A stretch of 64,000 bases of DNA, taken from positions 1,610,501 through 1,674,500 of the forward strand of contig PYIU01000010.1 of the NCBI GenBank assembly GCA_003415625.1, written 5' to 3'. Below are positions 37,597 to 50,040 of this stretch, in pieces. Origin of the DNA: Aquanectria penicillioides. Lineage: Eukaryota; Ascomycota; Sordariomycetes; Hypocreales; Nectriaceae. Position 1 is the first letter of the stretch. The number at the start of each line of letters is the position of its first letter. The notes beneath the pieces are model-generated. The model saw nothing but the letters and a program-made list of their open reading frames with translations. It searched no databases and had not been told where the DNA came from. The position numbers and the translations under genes were made by a program.

Positions 37597-39500
37597 TCAT
37601 CCTCGGACAGTTGAGAATGGAGGTTGGCGCAAAAAGTCTAGAATTTGTTCCAATTCCGCCCGTTCACTTGCTCTCTCAGCTTCTGCTTCATCTGAAACCG
37701 CGGTCGGCTGGTAAGACTGGTTTGGTTTGTAGTTCAGCCATGCAGTAACTGATTGTACTATTTCAGCCAGAATCGCATCTCTCTCGGTCTGGAGCCGGTC
37801 AAGCTTCGTTGCCCATGATCCATCAGTAGCCTTCGACATCTTGGATATTTTCAAGTCAAGCTGTCGAATTTTTCTGATTGATAATGAGACAGTTTCGATG
37901 TCTCTGATGGCGTAATTCTTTAACCCATTGTCCTCTTCAATTAGTTCAACCCCTGGGCTCGTGATTTGGATTTTCTCAGCTGTTACTGTCGGGATATCGT
38001 TCAACGTAATTGTGATGTCAGCGCTTTTAGAAGCCCCCGAGCCACCCTGTCCGGTTTCTGTTGCCTGATATTTCTCATCAAAGCTGAGATTGTTCATTGT
38101 GGACTCTACTGAATCAACCTTGGATGACTGGGCCATGACCGTCGGCGGACTACGGCCAGAATCAGCGGTTTCTGGGAGAACAGAACTTGGGCCAGTAAAT
38201 GGTTCCTGCCCAGGCGTAGTTTCTTTCACAGTCCAAGGATCGAAAGGTTCCCGTTGAACAGTGCTCCACTTGGCTGTATTATCGAAAGTTTCTGGTGTGA
38301 CGGTGCTCCACCTGGCTGTATCATCCAAAGGTGAATTCACGTTAGATCCCCAATGTAAACCTGGAGATTCCCAAGTTTGCGATGACCCAGGGCCAATTTC
38401 AGCATCCTCTTCCAGCACGTCGCGTAGCCATTCATGCCCTTGAGCTTCAAGCGCAGTGAGGCGGTCATGAGGACTCGCTGCCATCAGCTTTGCGATGAAA
38501 TCGCAACATTCATCAGTGATGTGTGCCTCTGAAAGAACTGATAACGGAAACGGGCTTCCCCAATGAACGTATCCGTTCAGCTCTCGTATGGATGGAAACA
38601 CTGAGCGTAGAGCCATCATTCGGAAGAGGATCTCGCCCAAAGCCCACATATCCACCGCTGGAGTATAGGTCGGCAAGCCGCTGTTGCGCTGTAGAGTGAT
38701 ACCAAGGATTTCCGGGGCCATGTAAGTCTCGGTGCCGATTATTCCAGTTCCGAGCGTGGCATTGTCGTTTCTGACACGTTTTGAGATGCCAAAATCGGCA
38801 ATCTTGACCCACCATTCTGGACCAGGTTGATAGACAAGGATGTTCTAAGGAACGATAGTTTCAGTCAGTTTTCGGTCCTCTCTTATGGTAAGTTTAAGTG
38901 TATGATAAGAATCTTCCTACCGATGGCTTTAAATCCCGATGTATGAACCCGTTTGTATGCATCAAGCCGAGGCCCTCGACCAATTGAGCTCCAATATCCC
39001 TCGCCTCAGACTCCGAGAACGGCTTATCCAGGAAGCTCTGTACATCACCATGCTCGAGATACTCCATGGCGACGAATATCATGTCCTGGGACTCGTACCA
39101 GCCGTGTGATTTGACAAAGCAACGGACGTACTTTGATTTCGCGTCAGCTCATGCAACAGTGTCACTGGGGCCAGTGCTGCTTTACATTTTCGTGGGAAAA
39201 CTTTGCGAGAGCCTCCAACTCCCTTGACATGTCGATAGCAGATGATTCCTTTCTCATTTGCTTCACGGCACGCAGTGTTCCTGGTGCCGGGCCCATGACA
39301 CAGCTCTCAAGCCAGACCTGACCGTAACTGCCCCTACCAAGCTCCTTTTCTCGGCGCCATCGCTCCTCACTGCGAACAACCCGCTTGCGCCCAACGTATG
39401 TGCGCTTTGTGTGGATGGTCTCCTGGATGCCCTCGGCGAAGTCGAAGTGTGCAGCCAGCCGCGAATCACGAACCAAGTCCGAGAGCGGTGGCTGGTCCAT
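37597..39500 (-). CDS. Serine/threonine protein kinase
   Basis: Three exons, 39,500-39,186, 39,130-38,921 and 38,844-37,597 (introns 55 and 76 nt), joining to 590 aa. ATG at 39,500 (MDQPPLSDL) is the first in-frame Met after a GTG-led extension. The kinase domain has the glycine loop ELGRGSYGQVW, the ATP-binding Lys in RAVKQ, catalytic loop FIHRDLKPSNILVY (rebuilt across the second intron), metal-binding ADFGIS and the PE motif YMAPEIL. The roughly 250-aa C-terminal extension is Ser/Thr-rich and ends in a probable coiled coil (SIRKIRQLDLKISKM, then an Asp/Glu/Arg-rich helix). All catalytic residues are present, so it should be active. The subfamily is uncertain. Confidence 0.88.
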
Positions 39501-39990
39501 TGCGGAACGTCTAACTCGAGTCGACGAGTTGGACACGGCTCATTCCTACTCAGCGACTGTGCGTACTTCGAAACTCTGACCCCAAAACCAGGACAACAAA
39601 AATATGCCTCGCAAGATAAGACGGAGAAATGGAGTGAAATCAGCCTCCTGTTGTCAAGCTGAAGAAGGCTGGGCAGCGGTGGAGAATGAGGGGCAGTCTC
39701 GCTCATTGGTCTAAAATTCCCCAAGGCTTTACGACGTGACTTGGAAATCTAATCAGTTCCTGGTGAAAATTTCAACCTCGCCACAGGCTCTTGGAGTCTT
39801 GGCGCAAGCCATCATTTCGTGGTGAATTCGCCGGACAACCCTTCGGCTGAGTTGTTCATTCACAAAATGTAACCGTTGACGAACGCAATCTCTCTAAACT
39901 GAGACCATTGCCATCATTGTCAAACGGCCGGCCCTCTTTCTTTGATTTACAATCCCATTCTATTTACAAAAGCTATAGTTGCACTCATAT
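39501..39990. other. Intergenic between kinase and Hsp70-like gene
   Basis: About 490 bp, no gene seen. It probably holds the kinase promoter and the 3' end of the Hsp70-like transcript. Confidence 0.5.
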
Positions 39991-42546
39991 TTACATATCC
40001 TCGCTCAAAGGGAATGGAATCGACTTTTTGGAAAAAACCACCTTGGACCCAAACTGTCCACCTTGCAAATCGGTGAAGTAACTTTCCGAAAACAACTCGA
40101 TATAGGCCTGATGCTCCGATATGACAATTGACAGCTTGGCTTCCCCTCGAACGTATCCTAAATCACCCTCCTTTACGCCCATCGGATACAAGGTCGAGGA
40201 GGGGAATTCGAACTTCATCTTAACTATTCGCCGGCAATCTGGTTCAACCACCGACCTATTGTCAGTGTTTGGTGCGGTTAGGCGCCGGGCAAGAACAAAC
40301 TCACCTGGTGTAAGTTCTGACGCGTCAGATGGGGCCGGCTTTCTACCAAACGACTCGGATGAAACTACAATTTCAACTACGCCCGTATTTTCGTCAGTGA
40401 GGGAAAACTTCTTCCCTATTTTCTCTTCGATATGTACTGCTGAGCCGTTGAATACATCATGCATCGTGGCTAGCCATCTAACACTCCGCCTCGCTCTTGT
40501 GACTGAATCATATCTGTCCTGGTACTTTTGGGAAGAAGAGTGCCAGTTCTGGGTAAACCGATCATCAACAATGATTCCAACATGATATGGACATCGAAGA
40601 TATTCATTTGTCTCCGTAGCTGTTATTCCCCTAAGCACACCACCCATAGCTACGGTAGGAGGGGCAGAATAGGGCGAGTTTTGGGCCCAGAGCGGGTTAT
40701 CGTCGAATAGCTGAGTCGCTGACATTAAGCCATATTTGATGTTCTCCGTGGCAAGACGTAAACAGTCCACGAGAAATTGATTTTTGGAAAAACCACCGGT
40801 TAATAATACAGCCTATCATTTGATTGAGTGTCAATGTCTTAATTTGGCGTTGTGCATTTTCCATTACCTTGACTTGTTGGGCCTCATATTGAAAATAGGT
40901 TCGTTGCACGTTCTCGCCTTCATTCCTGATAAGATCCACAATCGCTTCAAAAGCTGGCCCAAAAGACATTTCAATTGTCGAACTAAGATGAAGTCTGTCA
41001 GGACCAATCACGAGAGAAAGTTGATAAAAGCACACCTTGAAATCAGAGCCATTTCGGAGGTTGGGTTAGTATCTTGGTACCAGATGTTAATTGCAGTATT
41101 GAGATCACGGAGGGCAATCCAGGAGTCGTCTAGCACGCCCGCGAAGAATCGATCTCTGATGGTGTGGAAGCGTTCGAGCACGACTGAAAGTTTGCTGGAT
41201 GATTTGAATTGAATTTCTGGGGCATTTCGATCGATTACATCGTTTTCAATTAGCTTGAGACACTGTTCGCCTAATACTGAGGGCAGGGTTTCGAAAAAGA
41301 AGCATTTGTCGACCTTGGACACGCCACAATCTATGCCTGAGCAGATATGAGGGTAAGTAGGGGTACAACTTATTCGACTTCTTCCATTGACCGTCAATAA
41401 GACTTACTGGATCCAATTGTCAATTGTTGAAGCTCTAGTGGCCAAATATTGATGATACGGAAGGAGGCGGCTTGCTGCAAACTGCTCAGCCTTGATGTGC
41501 GCAGTAGACGAAGATATAGGTGGACTTACGACTCTTATACCGCCAGCATCAACAATAGTGAAGCAATCATTCTATAGAGACGGGTGAGAGGAATAATCAA
41601 GGGTTACATGTTCAGAGCATTTAAACACACATTGTTGAGCTCACTTTTAGCATCATCCAACCCTTTCATCAGGAATGCATGCGCAGACGCTTCCAGCTCT
41701 GTCGAAAACACGATCCTTACCGGTGGTCGATTATATGGGAGTTTCCAGAAAGGCGCATCGGCTGGCCTTTTCCATTGAGAAATTTCAACAAAACTGTATG
41801 GAAGGCTTTATCCACAACTTGGACATAGTTTGAGTTGGTCTTGGCAGACCCGTAGCGTTTTGAAAGTTGATCACGGTAGGATTTGAAATGGTATTGGCGT
41901 GGCCAGTCCTGTCAGCATCAACGTTGGCTTTGATTACACTCCATTCAGAGAATAAAGGAGGGTACCATCGGAGTCGTGATGACTAGGGCGATCGGAACCT
42001 GGCTGAGAAGTCCAACGTCGTGTTCTGATACGATATCGACAAACACGCAATTTGCAACCTCACGAAGAAAGTCTTCGATGACATCGGCGGATCTTTTCGT
42101 CAAGCTGGCTGGCTGTACAGCCTCTGGTTCTGAAGACACAATAAAGTCTTTGAGGAGGCCTTTCAAGTCAACCAAAGCTTCCAGCTCAGTGCGCCTGCCC
42201 AGTTTCATCTTCGACCATCGACAGACATCGGAAGATTTCTCGGCTCCAAAACCCCAGGAATTCCCATATGCTGAAGAGTAAGAATATTCAGAAGGGACAC
42301 TGGTTGCCGTATGTTCTCCCCAGGTGCGAACCACATGGACGCCTCCTAACCTGTCATCACCCCCCTCTACGAACGCCCAAGCAGCCGCTACAAGTTGCGA
42401 AAGCAACAAAGTCAGGAGTCATCTCATCCGAATGATTGAACAGCGGTGGTTCCTTGGTTATGACACGTACAGGTTTGAATCGTGCCGTAGTCGATGCAGA
42501 CCACGAGCCTCCGCTGTGTTGCTGAGGGATCCTTGCTGTGATCCAT
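39991..42546 (-). CDS. Divergent Hsp70/actin-fold ATPase
   Basis: Start ATG at 42,546 (MDHSKDPSATQ), exon 42,546-42,471, then a clear 83-nt intron. The join gives VVCIDYGTIQTSAAWAFVEG, the phosphate-1 region of the Hsp70/actin ATPase fold. Later landmarks are VRIVFSTELEASAHAF (corresponding to the TEPEAAA block), DCFTIVDAGG (phosphate-2) and, across the intron 40,867-40,813, VKAVLLTGGFSKNQFL (adenosine motif). A 41-nt intron at 41,035-40,995 joins SRLHLSSTIEMSF. The last exon, 40,812-39,991, encodes the C-terminus FPLSEDM. Exons between 41,970 and 41,400 could not be resolved fully; several frames compete there. Fungal paralogues of this kind lack a canonical Hsp70 substrate-binding domain, and their role is poorly known. 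Confidence 0.75.
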
Positions 42547-43797
42547 CTCCACGGCCGCCAATCAGGGCAGCGTTCAACTAAATCTTCCAATGCCCCTGCA
42601 GTACGGTCGACAGATGCATCAAAGGTCGGCAAGGCGGGTGAGTCTCCGTGAATGAAGAAGACAAACAGCTACGTGTTATCTCAACAGTGCGGGGTTTCTG
42701 GGCGAGAAGGTGAAGGCTGGAGATTGACGCCAAGAGTTCCCCGTCAGGCCAAGGAATATGGGACGCATCGAAACCACGCATGTGAGCTGAAGCCTGATAA
42801 GCCATCGACGCCATGCTTAAGGCCAACCAATAAGCTTCTTATAGGGGAGTATCATTCTCCACCTCAGTCTCACCCAGACGCCAAAATGTGCAACGTGGCA
42901 GGCCACCGTATTTTAAAAGTCGACTCATGAATTTGCGACCGGAGCGTGCACTCAGGTTCATACCACCCAAACTTGTGTAGCAAAAACCATGCCTTTCATA
43001 GAGTGGTATGATTTGAGTGTGCGTCTTTCCCGTATACTATGAATCCATTCTCATGGCTAAGCGGTCGTTTCTCTTTTCAACATTGACTGGAATGCACGCA
43101 GTTACTTAGGCTAAGCGGACATCACCCACTTGCAGGCTTTCAGGCAGAAAATATTACTGCGCAACCAGTAAAAGGTACCCTACTACCGGTACAGGTATTG
43201 AATACAAACGGGCTATGTGGTCTAAGACAGAGGCAATTCTTAAAGACAGCATTGATCATATACGTCTCATCAAAATCATAATGGTCGAGATAAAGAACCA
43301 AATAATAAATATGCTTAGTCTCAAGAACTCACATTTATTTTTGCCCAATTTAATCTGGTTGGAGTAGGTCCACTACCTTGTCATCATCCTTCCCAGCTTC
43401 AGAAGCCAAAATGCCCAATCCGCAGTATCACTTTACAACGTCACCCGATTGTCGTGAAGTTTCTAGAAGCCCACGCCGTAACCTGATGCGAACCGCAAGA
43501 TCATCAATTAAGCAGCGTGTGGATTCGCATTAATAACACACAAGAAATAGAATTGCGGAGTTCCCAAGCAAAGTCCGCCGGCGCTAAGCACGAGATGAGC
43601 GGAGCATTTTGACCAGAAGACAAGATGTTGCCGAGACTGTCTCACATTCGGCCAGACAATCCTCCGACAAATCATCCGACGATATTAAAAGCCCATCATC
43701 GAACCTGACTGAAATTGTTAGAGTTCTAGTCTCGGTATTTAACCACACGGCGATTCTTAACTTTCATCGCTTTCTCAACATATCGAACAACTTTAAA
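42547..43797. other. Intergenic, no supported gene
   Basis: 1.25 kb between divergent genes (Hsp70-like leftward, oxidoreductase rightward). Only short shadow ORFs are present. Confidence 0.5.
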
Positions 43798-45092
43798 ATG
43801 TTTTCCATCACAGTGCCGTCATATGCTGAACCCTCAGCATACGAATTATCCACACTGCCAGCGCCTGTCGTGTCGGAGCCGAATGACGTCCTGATCCGAG
43901 TGCACGCCGCAAGCATAAATCCAGTGGACGTAAAGAAAGCCGCAGGAATCTTCAAGCTCGCACTTAAAGATGAGTGCGTAAAAACCCTGGCCTTGCGATG
44001 ATCCACATGGAAAGAGCTAACAGAAATTGGAGATTCCCATACAAAATTGGATATGACTGCGCCGGTATAGTGACGGGAGTTGGTGTTGATGTGAAGGGGA
44101 TCAAGATTGGTGATGAAGTTTATGCGCGGCTCCCTGAGGCCAGCAAAGGTATAAAATATCCGACCATTTACAGCAGCGTAAGGCTGACTTGAGAATTTTT
44201 TAGGTGCATGGAGTGAGTTTGCGAAGTGTGCGCAAGATTTTGTTGCGCTCAAACCAAAGCATCTTTCGTTCGGGGATGCAGCTTCATTGCCATTGGCAGG
44301 AATGACGGCACTACAGGCATTACGGAAGTATCGGGGCTCGCTATCTGGGAAGACGGTATTTATTCCTGCTGGATGTAAGTTCTTTTATGCACAATTCATG
44401 TGTAAACGCTGCTAATGAATTCGTATAGTGAGTGGAACTGGATCTTATGCTTGTCAGCTAGCAAAGAATGTTTTTCACGCCGGCAAAGTCATTACAACCG
44501 TCTCAACATCAAAGGTTGCCAAAGTACCAGAACTACTTGGCGAAGGGGTAGTCGACCAAGGTTCGAACATCATCGTCTCTAAATCATGAGACTTGCATTG
44601 CTAACACGGCTCCAAGTCATCGACTACACCTCTCAAGACCCCAAGGAGGCAATCCCTCCTAAGTCTGTCGACTTTATTCTCGACACGATTGGCGATGCCA
44701 TGTCATTCCTTTCTCTCATGGTTCCATCCACAAGTCTCATCATCTCCATCTCTACTCAACCTTCTGGCACCCAGCTTCAGCAGTCGAGCGTCATGAGGCG
44801 ACCTGACAATCCCCGCCTCCCATTGGTTGCACATTTGATGCTCAACACAATGGATGCGTGCTGCAGAGCTCGCGCACGGCGGTGGAGTGTTGAGTACGAG
44901 TACCTATTCCTGGACCCCAACGCTACAGACTTGAGAACTTTGGCCCAGCATGTTGATAATGGAAAGGTAGTACCGGTAGTTGGGTCTAGGGTAGCTTTCA
45001 TGGATATTGACAAGGTGAGAGAGGCATGTGGGTTAGTGCATCAAGGGAAAGGGGGTATTGGCAAGGCCGTAATTGAGATGATTTCTAAATAG
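43798..45092 (+). CDS. Medium-chain dehydrogenase/reductase, quinone-oxidoreductase-like
   Basis: Five exons, 43,798-43,973, 44,024-44,148, 44,204-44,374, 44,429-44,560 and 44,617-45,092, with introns of 50-56 nt, joining to 359 aa. The N-terminal GroES-like half reads NDVLIRVHAASINPVDVKKA, then GYDCAGIV-GVG and GDEVYARL. The Rossmann half has LPLAGMTALQAL and a cofactor-loop block ending LSGTGSYACQLAK. VDFILDTIGD and a C-terminal GKAVIEMI follow. The zinc ligands of true alcohol dehydrogenases are not evident, which fits the zinc-independent NADPH:quinone or enoyl reductase branch. Substrate unknown. No secondary-metabolite core enzyme is next to it. Confidence 0.88.
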
Positions 45093-46160
45093 GCGTTCAT
45101 ATATTTACTGTTAAAAAAATCCTGGCAAAGCCGAAACCCCGGAGGTCAGATTATTGAGTAGAATCGCCTGCAATGTATTGTCATCCCAGTCTCAGTGCGT
45201 ACGAACTTCAAGTCAACACTACTTTCGTCTGCCCAGCGGAGAGAGTGCATTTGCTTCTCACTTGCAGCTTGATTGCACGAGTTGCTTCGCTCGAGTCAAG
45301 AAAACATCTGGGGTAGTATAAGTCCAAATCTTTGGTTTCTAGGTCACAGAGAATGTCACCTAATTTCTAGGCCATGGAGCATATACATCCTATTTGTCGA
45401 AAATTCACGCCTAACTTTGGATCAAACATGGCATAATTTTGTAGCGCGCTTTCTTTTTGGTTAACGACTTTTGACAAACTCACCATACAGAGTCCCACCA
45501 TACTACACAGTAGATATTACAAACTTGAACATTTTCTCCTTTGTCTGCAATTGTTGGTCTACAATCATGGTTCTTCCATGGTGTGGCACTTGGCCAAATC
45601 AAGCTTCGTATGAGTACTTCCCATTCGAAAACGGCTTCTTGATTCAACCTCTGACTTGGGAACCGGCTTCACCTTAATTCATGTGACTTATTTATCGGCA
45701 GACGGAGAGTCTACTAATATTTCTTTGACTAGCGAGCTCTGTATTGAGCTAGATGCTCACAGATTGGAATAGCATCGCAAACCTCGAGTGCGTCCATTCG
45801 CGGGCTGTTTCATGCAAAAGCATCACGCCGACGACCCAAGCGCAGTTAATCCAGCATACTACTTTCTCTGCCATTGGATTCTGATAATACATGATTCGAT
45901 AGCTCGCTACATGTGAACGAAAACAGGCGCACGCATCTGCATGTGACCCGAATGTAGCCGTACTGAGTAATCACCACGCTCGCGGTATTCGTTCGGTTAA
46001 CAGCGCCTTTGTAATACATCTTTGCGACCGAAAATAGACACCCCATTTGCCAAAGATAAGACACATGTCATCGCAGTTACTCTAACGAATAGAAAAGCCA
46101 AACTTGGATCTATCACCGCATTTGACTTTGTTCACGAACCCAGCAAGCCACGAAATCACC
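45093..46160. other. Intergenic, no supported gene
   Basis: About 1.1 kb with short ORFs only. It holds the promoter of the downstream oxidase. Confidence 0.5.
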
Positions 46161-47415
46161 ATGACTCCAACCACAACCACTGCCAACGAAGTTATGCTCA
46201 GCATCGATGATATCAAAACCGCAGCAGCATCTAGACTGCCGCCGGGTGCACGAGGTTGGTGCGGGGAGCGGTGGACAACTATGGTCATTCACCCCCGCTG
46301 ATCACAAATTGTTTCTAGACTTTTACAATGATGGATCTACGAACCAAGTGACAGTCCGAGAGAATTCAACTGCGTACTCCAAGTACAGACTCAGACCGCG
46401 AGTCCTAGTAGACGTGTCAAAGGCGGATACGTCTACAACCGTCTTTGGCCAGAAGATTGATTTCCCACTCTGTGTTTCCCCCGCAGGATTGCAGGCCATG
46501 GCGCATCCTGATGGCGAGATTGCTACTAGCCGTGCGTGCGCAAAACGCCATATACACATGGGCATATCATCATTTGCAAACCATGTCGTTGAAGATATTC
46601 GGTCTGCCGGGCTCCAAGCTGGGCCGATACAACACGTCATACAATTGTATACCATGCGGGACCGAGCTGCTCAAGAGCGCTTGATTAAGAGGGCAGAGGC
46701 TGCGGGGTGCGCGGCAATTTTCCTCACAGCAGACAGTCCTGTACTCGGTGTTAGGTACAACGAGGTCCGGAATGACTTCCGAACTCCAGAAGGCCTGTCA
46801 TTCCCCATGTTGGAAATGTCTTCTGAGAGGATTCGACAAAAGTCACACGACGACGGGTTTACCGCGTTCAACGACGATGCCCATTCGTGGGCACGCGAGA
46901 TCCCTTGGCTACGAAGCATTACAAAAATGCAAATCTGGATCAAGGGCGTTCTCACTGCCGAGGATGTGCAACTCGCCGTGCAGTACGGCTGTGACGGTGT
47001 ACTAATTAGCAACCATGGAGGCAGGCAGCTCGATGAGACGCCAGCCACGATCGATGCCCTGCCAGAGTGCGCGAAGGCTGCTAACGGCAGGATTAGAATC
47101 CACATTGATGGAGGGATTCGAAGCGGGAGCGATATCTTCAAGGCCTTGGCCCTCGGTGCTGAGTGTGTTTGGATCGGACGGCCGGTGATTTGGGGACTGG
47201 CAGTAAGTGGACAATTTACACGTAATATTCTGGTAGGAGATTTACTAAAAGTTCAACTACAGTATGGTGGAGAAGCAGGTGTTACAACAGTCTTGGACAT
47301 ACTGCACAAGGACTTTAAAAGATGCATGCAGTTGACAGGTTGCAGTACCATTGCCGATATTTCACCAGCTTCTTTGGGTGTTGTCAGGAAGGATGGTCCA
47401 CTTGCCAGACTATAA
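46161..47415 (+). CDS. FMN-dependent 2-hydroxyacid oxidase/dehydrogenase
   Basis: Exons 46,161-46,254, 46,319-47,202 and 47,263-47,415 join to 376 aa. The first join gives RDFYNDGST. The second intron (60 nt, GTAAGT...CTACAG) is a multiple of three and read-through-capable; removing it restores WGLAYGGEAGV. Family landmarks of the glycolate/lactate oxidase TIM barrel are present: the VLVDVS-AD segment, FPLCVSPAGLQ, IQLYT-RD, the catalytic Lys in IWIKGVL, SNHGGRQLD with the catalytic His and substrate-binding Arg, and IDGGIRSG plus GRPVIWGL for FMN phosphate. It should oxidise a small 2-hydroxy acid with FMN; the exact substrate cannot be read from sequence. No targeting peptide is obvious. 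Confidence 0.9.
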
Positions 47416-48966
47416 CAGAACAAGACAGATATCATATATTGCATTGAAAGTTTAATATTCGATAGCAGCTTCTGTGCCCGGTTGATTGGTTACAACTGTA
47501 TCCTTGTTTCATTCAACTACCATTACTCTGGAACATTCCAGTATCCATGGAACTTCTAGTACTTGCTCTGGTTCAACCGGATAAGAAAATCGATCACCGA
47601 GGGTATGGTGAGTAATTGAGGGCTGTATTCGTGGATCCGAAACACGGCGCCAGTCGTATCCGGATATTAATCAGAAACGACAGAATCCTCCCACAATGTA
47701 ACATGGGGCCATTTCTGTTGCGAATCGGGGTAGGATTGAGCTCACACAAGTTGCTTTGCTCCTATCTACTGGGCGAAATAGCGTCCTGGGTCTAGCGAAC
47801 ATTTCGGAGGCTCGGGCTCCCATATTTCGGGACGGAGGCGATTAGTTACCCGAAACGCTGCACTTGGATGATCCGGGAACACATCCAAAGGTGGAATGTT
47901 GTCATGCACGCTTTCCCTTTGATGTGATTGCCTCGCCCGCCCTGCCTTGCGTCATAGGTTTGTTTCTCGGGAGAGACAAAGTGATATGAAACGAGTGGGC
48001 AATGTCGTCGTGGCGCGTTAGTAATAGCCAAGTTGACCAACAGGGAACGTTATTGGCTCTGCCGTATGAGAGTGTCTTTCAGGACATAATAACTACATGA
48101 TACGAAACCTAGCAAAAACTGAGTCTGCATGGATGCTGTTCTCACTGACCTCAGCCGCAAAGAGATGTCCCAGGCTTGACACATGTTGTCAGTTCAGAGT
48201 TCAGACTGAGTTCACTGGTCAGAAAAGCAAAACTCTCGACGCCTCCACAAACCCCTGGTTCGGTAGGTTTCCTACATAAATAGCATTATGCCTTTGCTAG
48301 GCATGAGCTTGAAACCCAGAATGGCTATGGTTTCTGTCCAGTCATGATTGTGGCCTTGGTGTCGCTCATGTCAACCCTGGCAGTTGGACAGGTACGACCA
48401 TGGATACGTAACAGCGGCAAAGGGGTTTCAGACATATCGAACCCGACCCCAGATGGGTATCAATCAATGCACGGAGCCTAACTGCCATTTGAATCGATTT
48501 GTTTGGATGGAAATGTACATTTACGAATGATGCAGATTCAGCCTTGTTTGCATAAATCACGTGGGTGGCCCTGCACGCTATTTGTTGGAAGGAACGGAAT
48601 ATCGGCTCGGCATTCCCCGAAGTCCGGTTTCACACCTGAATTACTAGGCACACGGGACACATTGTGATCGATCCACCAAGGGACACTCCTTTTGCCCCGT
48701 TTTAGCCCAGACAATATAATCAAGACAGGTTACTAAGACTGTGGCGTGACCCGATCACCAAGCCATTCCCTCGCATGCCCCGCGTCCTCCTTATTCTTGC
48801 CACTTTTGCTCACCAAGTGGATTCTATTAGATTCCAGACTGGCATCTGAACGATCCATTCATTTGGCAGGCCCAAAACTGCTCGTTCGCCTTTGACCTGG
48901 TCTTCCATCCAGGCCTAGTCTTAGCTATAGGCCTCCGGCTTCCCAGCAAAGAATCAAAACCTCCCA
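47416..48966. other. Intergenic, no supported gene
   Basis: 1.55 kb. Short ORFs show no domain resemblance. No tRNA or repeat recognised. Confidence 0.5.
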
Positions 48967-50040
48967 ATGGCCTCCGTTCGCCAAACCTCTCTTCCATGCC
49001 CGGCCTGGATCTGGGCCAGCGGCTCTAATACTCAGTATGCATTCCTCCCCTTCTACCCTAAGTGTGTCCCCAGCTTATTTGACAGTGTCGCCAAAGATAA
49101 ATCTTGGTTTGGCGACGATTACACACACATTGAGTCCTTCGTTGACACTGGCGCTGGTGGGAGACTAAGGGTCACAGGAATGGGAACTGTGGCGCTACCC
49201 ACCAAGGTGTCCCCAAGCAAGACTGGGCCACGCTCTCATGGTACTCTGCTCCTGAAGAATGTGTTGCACGCCCCTGAGATTCTATGCAACATTGTTGGGT
49301 CCCCCATTTTGGAGGACCACGAGATCAGAACGGCCGGTATCTCTGGAAACATCACCAACATTTCTGACGGTCGTCCTGTCGCCTACTTCAGCCCTGGCTT
49401 GAGACGGTTCCAAATCCGACTAAGTGGACCACCCGTTGGGCCCAAGGTCGGCCCGTCACCGTTCGACCCATCCGCCGAATACTGGTGTCATGCTACCTGG
49501 CCAGATATCGAGCGGGTACGAGTTCTCGCTGGACAGGCCTCTACCGGGTCTCACCCTTCCGTCGATGGACCCTTGGCGGCCTCTGAGAAGGCTTGGTTGA
49601 AGGTCAATTACGAAAACGAGTTCAAGTTCCTCCAAAGTCATGGGTTGAGTATTTATAAAGAGGAGGACCGCGAAGAAGGTCGTGCAATTTTGAGGGCTCT
49701 CATTTCAGAGGAGCAGGGGGATATGATTAGCAGCGATGAAGAAGTTCATGATGAAGAATTTGAAGACTCTGATCCGGAAAACCACTTGGCCGACTATCAC
49801 TTTTCTTCCTCAGAGATGGATTGGATCGAGTCAAACTACGGCAACTCTATGCACTTCATGGCCTGTTTTGGCCTCAAGTTCTATGACGACGAAGACTGCG
49901 AGGAAGCCCAGTCTATTGTCCGTGCTATGATGAGCCATGATGAGTCTGACGAGGAAGATGATGGCGCTAGGGATGGCCGCCCTCCCGGAATGGTAGGTGT
50001 CGTTTTCGCAGGCGACTCAACTCGGCTCCGCCAAATTTGA
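48967..50040 (+). CDS. Host-like gene with a Copia-type retropepsin-like domain, catalytic Asp replaced
   Basis: 357 aa, no intron needed. Residues about 14-120 follow the Copia Gag-Pol protease/pre-integrase pattern: WIWASGSNTQY where Copia has WILDSGAS, then VDTGAGGRLRVTGMGTV, then LLLKNVLHAPEILCNIVGSPIL, the counterpart of L-NVLYVP-L-NLLS. The protease Asp position holds Ala, so the pepsin-like fold is probably not proteolytic. The C-terminal half has two related acidic units, about residues 201-248 (SEKAWLKVNYENEFKFLQ) and 276-322 (SEMDWIESNYGNSMHF), each ending near an RA(L/M) motif. The frame is open and base use normal, unlike the RIP-mutated Copia elements. This suggests a domesticated or old captured segment. 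Function unknown. Confidence 0.72.
   Translation: MASVRQTSLPCPAWIWASGSNTQYAFLPFYPKCVPSLFDSVAKDKSWFGDDYTHIESFVDTGAGGRLRVTGMGTVALPTKVSPSKTGPRSHGTLLLKNVLHAPEILCNIVGSPILEDHEIRTAGISGNITNISDGRPVAYFSPGLRRFQIRLSGPPVGPKVGPSPFDPSAEYWCHATWPDIERVRVLAGQASTGSHPSVDGPLAASEKAWLKVNYENEFKFLQSHGLSIYKEEDREEGRAILRALISEEQGDMISSDEEVHDEEFEDSDPENHLADYHFSSSEMDWIESNYGNSMHFMACFGLKFYDDEDCEEAQSIVRAMMSHDESDEEDDGARDGRPPGMVGVVFAGDSTRLRQI

Noticed and set aside
43798..47415. Secondary-metabolite cluster including the oxidoreductase, hydroxyacid oxidase and methyltransferase
   Set aside because: No polyketide synthase, NRPS, terpene cyclase, P450 or cluster transporter is present in the window.
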